Assembly: GCA_904846145.1 (NCBI GenBank)
Contig: CAJGZL010000001.1
Coordinates: 930,001 to 994,000, forward strand
Length of the DNA: 64,000 nucleotides
Direction of reading: 5' to 3'
Source of the DNA: Psychrobacter immobilis
GTDB taxonomy: Bacteria > Pseudomonadota > Gammaproteobacteria > Pseudomonadales > Moraxellaceae
Part shown: piece by piece, positions 29,369 to 39,230 of the stretch
Position numbering within the stretch: the first letter of the stretch is position 1
How the letters are laid out: the number at the start of each line of letters is the position of its first letter
Notes under the pieces: generated by a model
Told to the model about the DNA's origin: nothing
Databases searched by the model: none
Seen by the model: the letters and a program-made list of their open reading frames with translations, nothing else
Program-made: the position numbers and the translations under genes

Positions 29369-30628
29369 ATGCGTAGAGTGGTTATTACAGGAGCAGGGAT
29401 TGTCTCTTGCATCGGATATGATTTGACGTCCGTTACTGAATCTTTGCAGCAAGGGCAGTCAGGCATTACTTTTAACGAGTCTTATGCTGAGCATGGCTTT
29501 AAGTCGCAGGTCAGTGGTAGTATCGATAAATCACAGCTCGATACTTCTACTATTGATCGTAAGCTTAAACGCTTTTTTAGCGATGCCAGTCTTTATGCTT
29601 ATGTCTGTGCTTTAGATGCTATTAAACAGTCTGGGTTGTCCCTTGATACTATTAGTCAAAACCCAAGAGTTGGCGTCGTAGCAGGTTCAGGTGGTGCCTC
29701 AACAGAAGGTGTTTCTGTTGCAGTAGATGCTATGCGTGAAAAAGGCTTGCGCGGTGTCGGTGCGATGGCAGTACCTAAAACGATGAGTAGCTCGATATCA
29801 GCGGCGCTTGCCACAGGACTAAAAATTCATGGTCCCTCCTACTCTATCAGCTCAGCTTGTGCCACCTCAATGCATTGTATTGGGCATGCTATGGAGCTGA
29901 TTCAATTAGGTAAAGCTGACGTGGTATTAGCAGGTGGTAGCGAAGCTGAGCACTGGACACAGTCTTGCATGTTTGATGCCATGGGTGCGATGAGTACTCA
30001 ATATAATGACACGCCAAAGCAGTCCTCACGTGCTTATGACAAAGACCGCGATGGCTTTGTGATTGCCGCAGGTGGCGCGATGGTCGTGGTTGAAAGCTTA
30101 GAGCATGCCCAAGCTCGCGGTGCCAATATCTTAGCCGAAATCGTCGGTTATGGCGCAACCTCCGACGGCGCTGAAATGGTCGCGCCAAGTGGTGAAGGTG
30201 CGGTGCGCTGTATGCAACAAGCTCTAGATCAGGCTGGATTAAAAACCGTTGATTATATTAATAGTCATGGTACTAGCACGCCACTTGGTGATATCACTGA
30301 GCTTGGCGCTATTGAAAAAGTGTTTGGCAACTCTGGTACTGATGCTAATACTGAGAGCCGCGCTTCTGTACCCCCTATTAGCTCAACCAAATCTATGACC
30401 GGTCATAGTTTAGGAGCAGTTGGCGCACAAGAGCTTATCTACTGCTTACTCATGTTACAAGAGCAATTTATTGCTCCTAGCATCAATGTTGAAAACTTAG
30501 ATCCTGCTATTGAAGGCTTCGATATTGTTACCAAAAAACGCGATGTACAGCTTGATACGCTAATGACCAATAGCTTTGGCTTTGGTGGTACTAACGCAAC
30601 TTTAATTATCAAAAATTTTACTGCTTAA
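29369..30628 (+). CDS. fabB: Beta-ketoacyl-ACP synthase I
   Basis: 419 residues from the ATG at 29369, which has ATAAGGAACAG upstream; an earlier in-frame start at 29336 adds 11 unconserved residues. Catalytic triad Cys164 (SSACATS), His300 (NSHGTSTP) and His346 (MTGHSLGA), and the closing [13 protein letters not shown]. Overall resemblance to E. coli FabB is very close, with about a dozen extra residues before the last His. It elongates acyl chains in type II fatty-acid synthesis, including the unsaturated branch, relevant for membrane fluidity in the cold. pabB starts 3 bases after its stop. Confidence 0.97.
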   Translation: MRRVVITGAGIVSCIGYDLTSVTESLQQGQSGITFNESYAEHGFKSQVSGSIDKSQLDTSTIDRKLKRFFSDASLYAYVCALDAIKQSGLSLDTISQNPRVGVVAGSGGASTEGVSVAVDAMREKGLRGVGAMAVPKTMSSSISAALATGLKIHGPSYSISSACATSMHCIGHAMELIQLGKADVVLAGGSEAEHWTQSCMFDAMGAMSTQYNDTPKQSSRAYDKDRDGFVIAAGGAMVVVESLEHAQARGANILAEIVGYGATSDGAEMVAPSGEGAVRCMQQALDQAGLKTVDYINSHGTSTPLGDITELGAIEKVFGNSGTDANTESRASVPPISSTKSMTGHSLGAVGAQELIYCLLMLQEQFIAPSINVENLDPAIEGFDIVTKKRDVQLDTLMTNSFGFGGTNATLIIKNFTA

Positions 30629-30631
30629 TCT

Positions 30632-32371
30632 ATGATAGTAACAGACAACAATCAACAATCTGACTTTAAAAGTACGCCATCGGTTCTCAATCGATGGCGT
30701 TTTGCTGGCTTGTCAGCAGCAGATCTGTTACCGCGTTTACAGCGTCATCTGACAGCACAAAAACCTACGGCAAACTGGCAACTGGTTTGGCTCAATAATA
30801 ATGGTCAGCCTGTTATAGGCTTGCTACCTAAGATGAGCTGGTCCGTTTATTTTAATGCTAATAAGCCTTGTTCCGTCTCAATAGAAAACCCTAAAAATAA
30901 AAAAAGCTATTACAAAGTTGTCGAGATGTGTCGTGATAAGTCATCGATAATAGCATCCTATTGCAGTTATCTAGAGTGGCAAGAGGAGCTAATCACTTAT
31001 AGTAAGGCTTACGAGGCAGTCGCTACTCATTCAGCTCTACTAGATGAAAAAAATATAATCAATCAAAAACCCAGCTATCAGCACGGTCTTATTGGTTTTA
31101 TTGGTTATGATATGGCAGCTCATGAGCTAAGCCCTATAGCAGATATTCCTCAAGCCGCGCAGCCTTGTGCAGTGCTGGGTCATTACGATATTTATTTATC
31201 GCCAGTCAAAGACAATAGTCAAACCAGCTGGCAGTTGACTACGCCACTGTCTAACCCTTTAGATACTGCTGCTGATCAAGCTATCATTGATGAACTTAAA
31301 AACTATCTACAGCATTTAGATGATGCGTTGAATAATGAGTTGGTCACAAACTCTAATAATATCGCCCTAAAAAATAAAGTACCACTTGCCCCGCTGATGC
31401 TCAAAGCGAAATGGCAAAAAAATGATTACGAGCAAGCTTTTGCAAAAACTCAAGACTATCTACAACGAGGCGACTGTTATCAGATTAACCTCACCCAAGC
31501 ATGGCAGGGATGTCTAAAAGAATCTAACAATAACAGAGCACCGAAACTGCTCGATTATCTCCCTAGCTTACATGCTAATACTAACGCACCATTTGCAGGC
31601 TATTTAGGACTTAATACTTTTGTTAATACTAATTCAAAACCTAGTGATTTAAAAGCTGGCGATCTAAAAGCTAGTAATCCAAAAAAAGAAAGGACACAGA
31701 ATATAGACTTTGAGTTATTAAGCTGTTCACCTGAGCTGTTCTTTACCTTTACTACCGATCAAACAACCAATACTCGTCATATCATTACCAAACCTATCAA
31801 AGGCACTATGCCACGCGGCGAAAGCTCTGAGCAAGATAATGCTCTAAAACAACAGCTAATAACTAGCGACAAAGACCGCAGCGAAAATGTAATGATCGTC
31901 GATTTATTGCGTAATGATTTGGGCAGATATGCCAAGACAGGTAGCGTCAAAGTACCAAAGCTATTTGCGATTGAAAGTTTTAGCAATGTCCATCACATGG
32001 TCAGCACGATTACCGCTGAGCTAAAAGAGCAGGCTCATCCCCTAGCTGTATTATTCGGTAGTCTGCCTGCTGGCTCTATCACGGGTACACCCAAAAAACG
32101 CGCGGTCGAAATCATAGCCGAACTAGAAGGTGCTGCACGAGGGGCGTATTGTGGCACTATGGGCTATATGAACTTCGATGGTAGTGGTCAATGGAACGTG
32201 TTGATTCGCACTTTGCAGGCGAATGAATCTCCAAATGGCACTAGAAAAGTAAGCCTATGGGCAGGCGGTGGCATTACTATTGCATCCAACTGTGCAAGCG
32301 AATATCAGGAGTGTTTGGATAAAGTAGGCAATTTGCTTGGGGTGTTGGCGGATGAAAATGCTGGTAAATAG
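30632..32371 (+). CDS. pabB: Aminodeoxychorismate synthase component I
   Basis: 579 residues, longer than the usual 450-470. Chorismate-binding core motifs: GDCYQINLTQAW, LSCSPELFF, KPIKGTMPRG, RSENVMIVDLLRNDLGR, GSITGTPKKRAVEII and WAGGGITIASNCASEYQEC. With PabA it converts chorismate to aminodeoxychorismate for folate. The TrpE-like N-terminal domain is present. A low-complexity insertion (about residues 331-352, with repeated DLKA) sits just before the SPELFF motif and is absent from family members I know. Start is 3 bases after fabB, so translation is probably coupled. Confidence 0.93.
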   Translation: MIVTDNNQQSDFKSTPSVLNRWRFAGLSAADLLPRLQRHLTAQKPTANWQLVWLNNNGQPVIGLLPKMSWSVYFNANKPCSVSIENPKNKKSYYKVVEMCRDKSSIIASYCSYLEWQEELITYSKAYEAVATHSALLDEKNIINQKPSYQHGLIGFIGYDMAAHELSPIADIPQAAQPCAVLGHYDIYLSPVKDNSQTSWQLTTPLSNPLDTAADQAIIDELKNYLQHLDDALNNELVTNSNNIALKNKVPLAPLMLKAKWQKNDYEQAFAKTQDYLQRGDCYQINLTQAWQGCLKESNNNRAPKLLDYLPSLHANTNAPFAGYLGLNTFVNTNSKPSDLKAGDLKASNPKKERTQNIDFELLSCSPELFFTFTTDQTTNTRHIITKPIKGTMPRGESSEQDNALKQQLITSDKDRSENVMIVDLLRNDLGRYAKTGSVKVPKLFAIESFSNVHHMVSTITAELKEQAHPLAVLFGSLPAGSITGTPKKRAVEIIAELEGAARGAYCGTMGYMNFDGSGQWNVLIRTLQANESPNGTRKVSLWAGGGITIASNCASEYQECLDKVGNLLGVLADENAGK

Positions 32372-32403
32372 TGAATATTTTAGAGTTATAATAAAAAATG
32401 TAA

Positions 32404-32429
32404 TTTGCTAATCACTAGCTAATAGCAAA
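32404..32429 (-). terminator. Candidate terminator at the end of the hisC fusion
   Basis: TTTGCTA (32404-32410) and TAGCAAA (32423-32429) form a 7-pair stem that overlaps the last codons. On minus, TTACATTTTTTATT follows. Weak, but placed between convergent pabB and hisC. Confidence 0.4.
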
Positions 32430-34036
32430 CCAACCTCACCTTCATGATAAACTTGCACACCCATCTCTTGTAGATACTGCGCAGTAATGCCATCGCCTTT
32501 ACGCAGCTTACTACTAAAGCTACCGTCATAGATCAAATCCCGTCCACACGATGGGCTTTTTGACTTAAGTAAAGCACGCGTAATCCTATACTGACGAGCC
32601 AAATCACAAGCTTTCTTAGCCCCCATAATAAAGGCGTCAGTCTCACATTTACCATTGCAATCTATGACCTCAATGCGATCACCTTGCTGTTGAATCTCAG
32701 CAGATGGTCGCGGTGTTGGCAGTCCGCCTAGCAACTCAGGACAGATAGGTATGACGTTGAATTTATTACGCAGTCTTATCAACAGCTCGTTACTACTTAG
32801 CTGTGCATGATTACCATCATAGCGTACAGGCTGGCCTAATAGACAGGCACTAACTAACAGTGGCTCTTTATCATTGACTAGCATTTTATCTACCGATATC
32901 TGAACTGATGACCAATTGCCACTGACAGCATCAGTAGCATGTATCGCCGTCAAGGCTTCAATCAACCGCTCATGCTGCGCTGCCGTGCCTATCGTAATAC
33001 GCAAGTACTCACTGATTCGAGCTTTGTCAAAATGGCGAACGATAATGCCCTGCTCGCGTAATGCATCAGCGACGTCACTGGCATTGCCGTCTTGTGGACG
33101 GGCAAAAACAAAGTTGGCATGTGATGGCAATACTTGATAGCCAAGATCAGTCAGCTTAGAGGTTAATAACTCACGTAAATCAATGACTTTTTGGCAGGTT
33201 TGCTCAAAATAATCATGATCTAATACACTAGCTCTTGCGCCTGCCTGCGCCAACTTATCTAACGGATAGCTATTAAAGCTATTTTTCATTCGCGTTAACG
33301 CTTCGATTAAAGAGGGATTACTAAAGGCCATGCCCACCCGTAAACCCGCTAATGAGCGCGATTTTGAAAAGGTTTGAGTGACTAGCAAGTTATCAAATTC
33401 GTTAATAAGACTTATCGCTGAAACTGACTGACCCTCATCCGTTGATGCAAAGTCAATATAAGCCTCATCGATAACAATCACCGCATTAGAATGTTCATCA
33501 GCCAATTTGCGAATATCATCAAGCCCTAACAGCAGACCAGTCGGTGCATTCGGGTTAGCAATAATAATACCGCTACAAGGTTGGCGATAAGCATCCGGAT
33601 CGATACTAAAATCATTTTCTAAGGCAATCTTGACCAACTCAACACCAAAGGTCTGCGCGTATACAGGATAAAAACTATAGCTGATATCGGGTGCTAATAT
33701 AGGACGCTCTTTCATAAAAAAGCTGGCAAATATCAGGGCTAACACTTCATCCGAACCGTTACCAACAAACACTTGGTTGCTATCAAGATTATGTAACCCT
33801 GCCAATGCGCTACGCAGATCATCAGACTCAGGCGCTGGATATAGACGCAGCTCGCAAGCTTGCTCAGTTAAGAGCTTAGCGATTGCTACAGCTACTGCTG
33901 GCGAGGGAGGAAACGGATTCTCATTAGTGTTTAATTTACATAAATTATCATGCTGTGGCTGCTCACCAGGGACATAAGGTGACAAATGACGAGCTTTGGC
34001 TGACCAAAGTCTATTATCGATTTTTTGCTCACTCAT
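32408..34036 (-). CDS. hisC: Histidinol-phosphate aminotransferase fused to a DUF523/TudS-like domain
   Basis: 542 residues in one uninterrupted frame. Residues 1 to about 368 are a class I/II PLP aminotransferase of the HisC type: NTNENPFPPSP, GNGSDEVLALIF, NPNAPTG, VIDEAYIDFAS, PLP lysine Lys225 in TFSKSRSLAGLRVG, and EYLRITIGT. After a linker of about 20 residues, 390-542 is a complete DUF523 domain: SACLLGQPVRYDG with Cys398, CPELLGGLPTPR with Cys432, and SPSCG with Cys497. These match the three cluster-binding cysteines of TudS, a [4Fe-4S] 2-thiouracil desulfurase. HisC makes histidinol phosphate in histidine synthesis. It is downstream of hisG and hisD. The fusion is unusual. Confidence 0.9.
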   Translation of the reverse strand: MSEQKIDNRLWSAKARHLSPYVPGEQPQHDNLCKLNTNENPFPPSPAVAVAIAKLLTEQACELRLYPAPESDDLRSALAGLHNLDSNQVFVGNGSDEVLALIFASFFMKERPILAPDISYSFYPVYAQTFGVELVKIALENDFSIDPDAYRQPCSGIIIANPNAPTGLLLGLDDIRKLADEHSNAVIVIDEAYIDFASTDEGQSVSAISLINEFDNLLVTQTFSKSRSLAGLRVGMAFSNPSLIEALTRMKNSFNSYPLDKLAQAGARASVLDHDYFEQTCQKVIDLRELLTSKLTDLGYQVLPSHANFVFARPQDGNASDVADALREQGIIVRHFDKARISEYLRITIGTAAQHERLIEALTAIHATDAVSGNWSSVQISVDKMLVNDKEPLLVSACLLGQPVRYDGNHAQLSSNELLIRLRNKFNVIPICPELLGGLPTPRPSAEIQQQGDRIEVIDCNGKCETDAFIMGAKKACDLARQYRITRALLKSKSPSCGRDLIYDGSFSSKLRKGDGITAQYLQEMGVQVYHEGEVGLLLASD

Positions 34037-34081
34037 AAATCATCCTACTCTGCACACTATACGCGGCGTTAATTAATGACT

Positions 34082-34107
34082 ATAAGATTTTAAATACAAA
34101 ATCTTAT
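34082..34107 (-). other. Perfect 10-pair hairpin between hisD and hisC
   Basis: ATAAGATTTT AAATAC AAAATCTTAT. No T tract longer than the stem on minus. It may be a weak terminator or an mRNA stability element between hisD and hisC. Confidence 0.5.
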
Positions 34108-34231
34108 TCAATCTTTACTATCATAGCTGGTTACTGTTCGTTCACGATATTTTATATCTGCTAGTGCGTCCCTGCTTATAGTAAACACTAGCTTATGGGA
34201 AACACTAGCATTTGTCTCATCATCGAGCCGT

Positions 34232-35527
34232 TTATTGATAACGATAGCGAGCCGAGCGCGCATGAGCATCCAAATCCTCACGCTGCGCTAGAATGTCTGC
34301 GGTTTGGGCTAAAGGCTTACTGCCCGACTCGCTACAATAGATAATCGATGATTTCTTTTGGAAGTCATACACGCCAAGTGGTGAAGAGAATCTTGCTGTT
34401 CCAGAAGTTGGCAATACATGATTGGGCCCTGCACAGTAGTCACCGATGGCCTCTGGCGTATGACGACCCATAAATATCGCGCCCGCGTGACGAATATCAT
34501 TTAGCAGAGCATCAGGGTCATCGACAGATAACTCTAAGTGCTCAGGTGCGATACGATTGATCAATGCCATGCCCTCTTCTCGATTCTGCACTAAAATAAG
34601 CGCGCCACGATTTTGCAGAGCATCACGAGCGATATCTGCTTTTGGCAACTCGCTCAATGCTTTTTCAATCTCTATAGCGACTTCTGCTAACTGCTCACGA
34701 CTGGTCGTCACAAAGATAGCTTGAGCGATGCGATCATGCTCAGCTTGCGACAATAAATCCATCGCGAGCCAATCAGCACGATCAGCCGCCTCGCCCTCAG
34801 CATAGACTAGCACCTCAGATGGCCCTGCTATCATGTCGATACCGACTTGCCCAAAGACTGCGCGTTTGGCTGCGGCAACGTATTTATTCCCAGGACCTGT
34901 GATTTTGTCCACTACTGGAATAGTATCAGTGCCATAAGCCAATGCGGCGACGGCTTGTGCACCACCAATAGTAAATACTCTATCGACTTTTGCTAGATGT
35001 GCGGCGGCTAGTACCAATGGGTTAAGCACGCCTTTTGGCGCAGGTACCACCATAATCACTTCAGTGACACCAGCGACTTTGGCAGGGATAGCATTCATTA
35101 GTACTGATGAAGGGTAGGAAGCTAAGCCGCCTGGTACATAGATGCCTACTCGATCCAAAGGCGTGACTTTTTGGCCCAAACGATTACCTAGCGCATCGGT
35201 ATAGTCCCAGCTGTCTTGTACTTGGCGCTCATGAAAGCTCTGTACTCGCGTAGCAGCAGTCGTTAATGCCTGTTTGACCTCGGCGTCAAGCTCAGCAAAG
35301 GCGGTCGCTAAAGACTCTTGTGTTAATTCTAGCTCGCTCATCGTTGTCGCTGGATGCTGATCAAATTGTTGGGTCAAGGCCAATACCGCTTGATCACCCT
35401 GTTGACGAACTCGCATGATAATATCATCAACCGTAGTCAATAACTGCGCATCATTGACGGTCTCAAAAGCTAACAAGGCATCTATTTGCTGTCCAAAGTC
35501 ACTATCTTGGGTACTCAATTGACGCAT
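34232..35527 (-). CDS. hisD: Histidinol dehydrogenase
   Basis: 431 residues, standard length. Family motifs include [49 protein letters not shown], and zinc/catalytic residues in LSQAEHD and the RIAPEHLEL glutamate/histidine pair, then [18 protein letters not shown]. It catalyses the last two oxidations from histidinol to histidine. It lies between hisG and hisC but is separated from each by a gap of about 190 bases with a hairpin. Confidence 0.98.
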   Translation of the reverse strand: MRQLSTQDSDFGQQIDALLAFETVNDAQLLTTVDDIIMRVRQQGDQAVLALTQQFDQHPATTMSELELTQESLATAFAELDAEVKQALTTAATRVQSFHERQVQDSWDYTDALGNRLGQKVTPLDRVGIYVPGGLASYPSSVLMNAIPAKVAGVTEVIMVVPAPKGVLNPLVLAAAHLAKVDRVFTIGGAQAVAALAYGTDTIPVVDKITGPGNKYVAAAKRAVFGQVGIDMIAGPSEVLVYAEGEAADRADWLAMDLLSQAEHDRIAQAIFVTTSREQLAEVAIEIEKALSELPKADIARDALQNRGALILVQNREEGMALINRIAPEHLELSVDDPDALLNDIRHAGAIFMGRHTPEAIGDYCAGPNHVLPTSGTARFSSPLGVYDFQKKSSIIYCSESGSKPLAQTADILAQREDLDAHARSARYRYQ

Positions 35528-35626
35528 AAAACCATCCTATACTAATATCAAAAATTCATCAGATCAATAAAGCAAACAGCTTACAAATCAGCTGAGTTAA
35601 ATTTATTATTAAATAACTGAAACAAC

Positions 35627-35675
35627 AAAACCAGTTTACCATGCTAGATATATCTTATAGCGATAAACTGGTTTT
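35627..35675 (-). terminator. Terminator after hisG
   Basis: AAAACCAGTTTA (35627-35638) and TAAACTGGTTTT (35664-35675) form a perfect 12-pair stem with a 25-base loop. On minus the stem is followed by GTTGTTTC after the T run. It probably limits hisG read-through into hisD. Confidence 0.7.
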
Positions 35676-35718
35676 AAGTTTTGTATTCTTAACATTGATA
35701 TTACTAATGTAGTACGAC

Positions 35719-36462
35719 CTAATTATTACTCGCAATACTAGCTTTAAAGCTCTCTAAAATAGGCTCAAGTAGTGCAAATTTACGCTTATAACTCACTTGG
35801 TTAACGATGAGACGGGAGGACACATCACAGATATGATCGCGTGGCTCAAGACCATTAGCGATTAACGTATTACCTGTGTCGACCACATCGACGATTAAGT
35901 CGCCTAAGCCAACTAATGGCGCTAGCTCCATCGAGCCATAAAGCTTGATGACATCGACCTGCTGCCCTTGACTAGCAAAATAAGCGCGAGCGACATTGAC
36001 GTATTTAGTCGCGATACGCAAGCGACGCTTTGGTAACACTAGCCCTTTTACCCCTGCCGTCATCAGCTTGCATTGAGCAATCTGTAAGTCTAATAGCTCA
36101 TAAACATGATTGGCACCGTGCTCAAGCAAGACGTCCTTGCCCGCCACTCCAAAGTCAGCAGCAGCGTGTTCGACATAGGTCGGTACATCGCTGGCACGCA
36201 ATATGAGTACGCGTACATTTGGATTAGTCGTGGGGAAAATAAGCTTACGCGAAGCAGCAGGATCTTCTAATAGCTCAATCCCAGCAGCCTTTAATAAAGG
36301 CATGGTTTCTTCTAGTATGCGCCCTTTAGACAAAGCCAAAGTTAACCCATTAAATTCGTTATCTACTTGGTTTAATAAGGCATCATTTTGCAAAGTTGTT
36401 TGTTCAGTATCGGTTTGTTCAGTCTCATTTTTTTCAGTCATAGCCGCTAAATGTCCATACAC
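35719..36462 (-). CDS. hisG: ATP phosphoribosyltransferase catalytic subunit (short form)
   Basis: 247 residues from a GTG start at 36462, supported by AAGGA 8-9 bases upstream; an internal ATG at 36441 has no such site. The first 33 residues are a Glu/Thr/Gln-rich extension. The core starts [18 protein letters not shown] and contains the PRPP-binding [14 protein letters not shown]. The C-terminal regulatory ACT-like domain of long HisG is absent, so this is the short form that needs HisZ, not seen here. First step of histidine synthesis. Position after murA is as in Pseudomonas and Acinetobacter. Confidence 0.95.
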   Translation of the reverse strand: MYGHLAAMTEKNETEQTDTEQTTLQNDALLNQVDNEFNGLTLALSKGRILEETMPLLKAAGIELLEDPAASRKLIFPTTNPNVRVLILRASDVPTYVEHAAADFGVAGKDVLLEHGANHVYELLDLQIAQCKLMTAGVKGLVLPKRRLRIATKYVNVARAYFASQGQQVDVIKLYGSMELAPLVGLGDLIVDVVDTGNTLIANGLEPRDHICDVSSRLIVNQVSYKRKFALLEPILESFKASIASNN

Positions 36463-36555
36463 AGTTGTTATCCTTTTACGCTGCTATCTTGTTATAGATA
36501 AGAGTGTCGGTAGCAGCGTAAAGAAGACTCTTTTAATAATTATTATGGCGTGTTA

Positions 36556-37824
36556 TCAGTCGTTGCTATTAATGCGCTCGATAGTGACACCTAGAGCACG
36601 TAGTTTATTTTCGACATCTTCGTAGCCACGATCAATATGATAGATACGATCGATCAGGCTCTCGCCTTCAGCGGCAGCTGCCGCCATCACTAGTGACATT
36701 GAGGCACGTAGATCCGTTGCCATAACAGGTGCTGCTGTAAAGCACTCAACCCCTTTGACCACTGCGGTATGACCATCGACTTGAATGGACGCCCCTAAGC
36801 GATTGAGCTCTGGCACGTGCATATAACGGTTTTCAAAGATGTTTTCGATAAAGGTACTCGTGCCATCAGCAAGACAAGCAATCGCCATCAGCTGGGCTTG
36901 CATATCGGTTGGAAATCCAGGATGCGGCTGAGTACGAATATCGACAGGTAATGGACGCCCAGTTATCTTAGCGCGAATCCAATCATCGCCAGTCGTCACC
37001 GTCGCGCCCATTGACTCAAACTTCTCAAGCACGGGAATCAATAATAAAGACGAGGTGTTGGTGGCTAGAACATCACCGCGAGTCATTAGCGCGCCCGCAA
37101 GGTATGAGCCTGTCTCAATACGATCAGGGACGACCGAATACTCACAGCCATGTAAGCGCTCAACGCCTTCAATGGTCATGGTTGCAGTACCAATGCCGCT
37201 TATTTTCGCGCCCATCGCCACCAGCATATTAGCCAAATCAACGACTTCAGGCTCGCGTGCACAGTTGCCTAGCACTGTAGTACCTTTGGCTAATGCTGCT
37301 GCCATAATGACGTTTTCAGTACCGCCAACAGTGACCATATCGAATGAGAAGTTACAGCCGATAAGCTTGCCACCTTTAGGAGCCTGCGCTTTTACATAGC
37401 CGTTCTCGACACTGATGGTAGCGCCCATCGCTTCAAAAGCTTTTAGATGCTGATCAACAGGACGTGAGCCAATCGCGCAGCCACCAGGCAGAGACACTTC
37501 CGCTTCACCAAAACGCGCCAACAATGGCCCTAATACTAAAATTGAGGCACGCATGGTTTTGACTAGATCATAGGGTGCGTAGAAGTTATCGATACTCGCC
37601 GTATCGCAGGTGACGGTAGATTCTTGCTTTTGAATCTTGATACCCATGCCGCCAATCAGCTTAATCAACGTACGTACATCTTGCAAGGAAGGCACATTAT
37701 GCAAGGTCGTTGGGGTTTCGGCCAATATCATAGCGGCAAGTAAAGGCAAAGCTGCATTTTTGGCGCCTGAAATTTTGACTTCGCCTGCAATACGGCTACT
37801 ACCGGTGATTAAAAACTGATCCAT
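36556..37824 (-). CDS. murA: UDP-N-acetylglucosamine 1-carboxyvinyltransferase
   Basis: 422 residues from the ATG at 37824 ([20 protein letters not shown]), the usual family N-terminus; an ATG 8 codons earlier is possible but adds unconserved residues. Key motifs: [10 protein letters not shown] with the UDP-GlcNAc-binding Lys, the active-site loop [13 protein letters not shown] with catalytic Cys, and [13 protein letters not shown]. It performs the first committed step of peptidoglycan synthesis. The loop Cys is present, so fosfomycin would be expected to bind. Pair ibaG-murA is conserved among gammaproteobacteria. Confidence 0.98.
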   Translation of the reverse strand: MDQFLITGSSRIAGEVKISGAKNAALPLLAAMILAETPTTLHNVPSLQDVRTLIKLIGGMGIKIQKQESTVTCDTASIDNFYAPYDLVKTMRASILVLGPLLARFGEAEVSLPGGCAIGSRPVDQHLKAFEAMGATISVENGYVKAQAPKGGKLIGCNFSFDMVTVGGTENVIMAAALAKGTTVLGNCAREPEVVDLANMLVAMGAKISGIGTATMTIEGVERLHGCEYSVVPDRIETGSYLAGALMTRGDVLATNTSSLLLIPVLEKFESMGATVTTGDDWIRAKITGRPLPVDIRTQPHPGFPTDMQAQLMAIACLADGTSTFIENIFENRYMHVPELNRLGASIQVDGHTAVVKGVECFTAAPVMATDLRASMSLVMAAAAAEGESLIDRIYHIDRGYEDVENKLRALGVTIERINSND

Positions 37825-37962
37825 AAGATACCAACTTGAATGTGACATTTAAATGTGAGTAAGAAGCGTAAACATACAGAATATAAGAGTAACTTACGCT
37901 AGAAAAAGACTAAAAGCAGTCCTATGAGCGACTACTTAGAAAACCAATCCGACTACCCAAAA

Positions 37963-38214
37963 TTAGCTCTGCTGTTGAGTTTCCCATTCAGCGGGCGTCA
38001 GCGCTTGAATATTAAGCGCATGAATATCACCACTGGCGATTTTGTCGTTGACCAGCGCATAAACCGCTTGCTGACGTTGTACGGCACGTTTGCCCTCAAA
38101 ACTCGCATCGACAACGCGCACGTCGAACTTAGTGCCTTGATTGGCCGCTTGAATAAAAGCGTCTGGATAATGCGTCTGTAAAAATGCGATTAAGTCGTCA
38201 GCGTTCATGCTCAT
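37963..38214 (-). CDS. ibaG: BolA-family protein IbaG
   Basis: 83 residues with the BolA fold pattern: DVRVVDASFEGKRAVQRQQAVYALVNDKI contains the conserved F-x-G-K and R-x-x-x-V-Y elements, and SGDIHALNIQALTPAEW is typical of the IbaG/YrbA subfamily. These proteins bind [2Fe-2S] clusters with monothiol glutaredoxin. It precedes murA at 138 bases, the conserved context for ibaG. Confidence 0.9.
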   Translation of the reverse strand: MSMNADDLIAFLQTHYPDAFIQAANQGTKFDVRVVDASFEGKRAVQRQQAVYALVNDKIASGDIHALNIQALTPAEWETQQQS

Positions 38215-38397
38215 AAGATATCCTGTCTTTAATTAGATAATAATTTTTGAATGGCGACATTATAACAAGAGTTTGAGCATCTTACAGCATTGTCTGTGTA
38301 TAAGCGCACATGACATATACACAGACGACATTCACATTACTATAATGATAATAACGACTTTTACGATTATGCAAAAGCGAAGCACTTTATCTTAGCT

Positions 38398-38892
38398 TTA
38401 ACGCATTCTGATTTGCTCGACACGCTTTATGGTGCGACGCTCTATCACTCGATCTGATTGACTGGCTAAGTTAAACTTAACATCAGACTGACGCAGATTC
38501 TCAGGAATAGTAAGCTGTATAACCATAGTCGATTTTGTATCACAAGGTACTGTTATACACCACTGCTGCTCGATGCCTTTTTCGATGATTGGATTCCATT
38601 TAATATCATAATTGTATTTTTTATTGACCCGTTCTAACTTCGGCACGATGACTTTATTCAGATAAGTAGGACGATCGTTCTCTCTTAGCTCATTGTATTG
38701 GCTCATCTCTGAGTCAGTGAAAGGTATATTGGCGATAGGCTGTGAGCTAGGGTCTTTTTTGATAATAATATCAATTCCTGTAATAGGGTCATTGCCACCT
38801 GCTGCCAGTGCTAGTGATGAGAATGCTAGTGACGGTAGTGCTATCGTTAGGCTTAATAGTGAGAGTTTGAGTGGGCGCATAGAGATAGTCAT
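38398..38892 (-). CDS. Exported protein of unknown function
   Basis: Not recognised. 164 residues with a Sec signal peptide (MRPLKLSLLSLTIALPSLAF, probable cleavage after ALA near residue 30, before AGGNDPITG). The mature part has about 134 residues and is soluble and basic, with one Cys pair (Cys-Ile-Thr-Val-Pro-Cys) that could form a periplasmic disulfide. No known domain could be named. It stands alone on minus between ibaG and the hydrolase gene, with 184- and 338-base gaps. Confidence 0.7.
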   Translation of the reverse strand: MTISMRPLKLSLLSLTIALPSLAFSSLALAAGGNDPITGIDIIIKKDPSSQPIANIPFTDSEMSQYNELRENDRPTYLNKVIVPKLERVNKKYNYDIKWNPIIEKGIEQQWCITVPCDTKSTMVIQLTIPENLRQSDVKFNLASQSDRVIERRTIKRVEQIRMR

Positions 38893-39230
38893 AATGATAG
38901 TCCTTTAGATTGAGTTAGCTTTCCATATTTTAATGCTTGGCCATAGAGCTTAATACTTAGATATTAGTTTTATAGCCGTTATTTTTATTGTTTTCATATG
39001 GCTATCGACTAAAGCGATGACGACTCATTCTTTTAACAGAGCTACTCTATAATAGAGCGATATAACATCAAATTGACAGGTTTTTATAAAAAATATTCTG
39101 TTATCTAAATACAAACCTTAAGTTCTTCATTATTTAACTTAAAATGCACAAAAAACCCCCAGCTAGCGCTATGCCAAACTGGGGATTTTTTATATTAAAT
39201 CATTAATTGAGTAAATTTACTCTTATCAAA
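38893..39230 (-). other. Intergenic region upstream of the exported-protein gene
   Basis: 338 bases. Holds the terminator of the hydrolase gene (39150-39191) and presumably the promoter of the exported-protein gene. No further gene seen. Confidence 0.5.
39150..39191 (-). terminator. Terminator after alpha/beta hydrolase gene
   Basis: AAAAACCCCCAG (39151-39162) and CTGGGGATTTTTT (39179-39191) pair, with one mismatch between a 6-pair GC part and the A/T flanks. T run on both strands. Confidence 0.8.
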
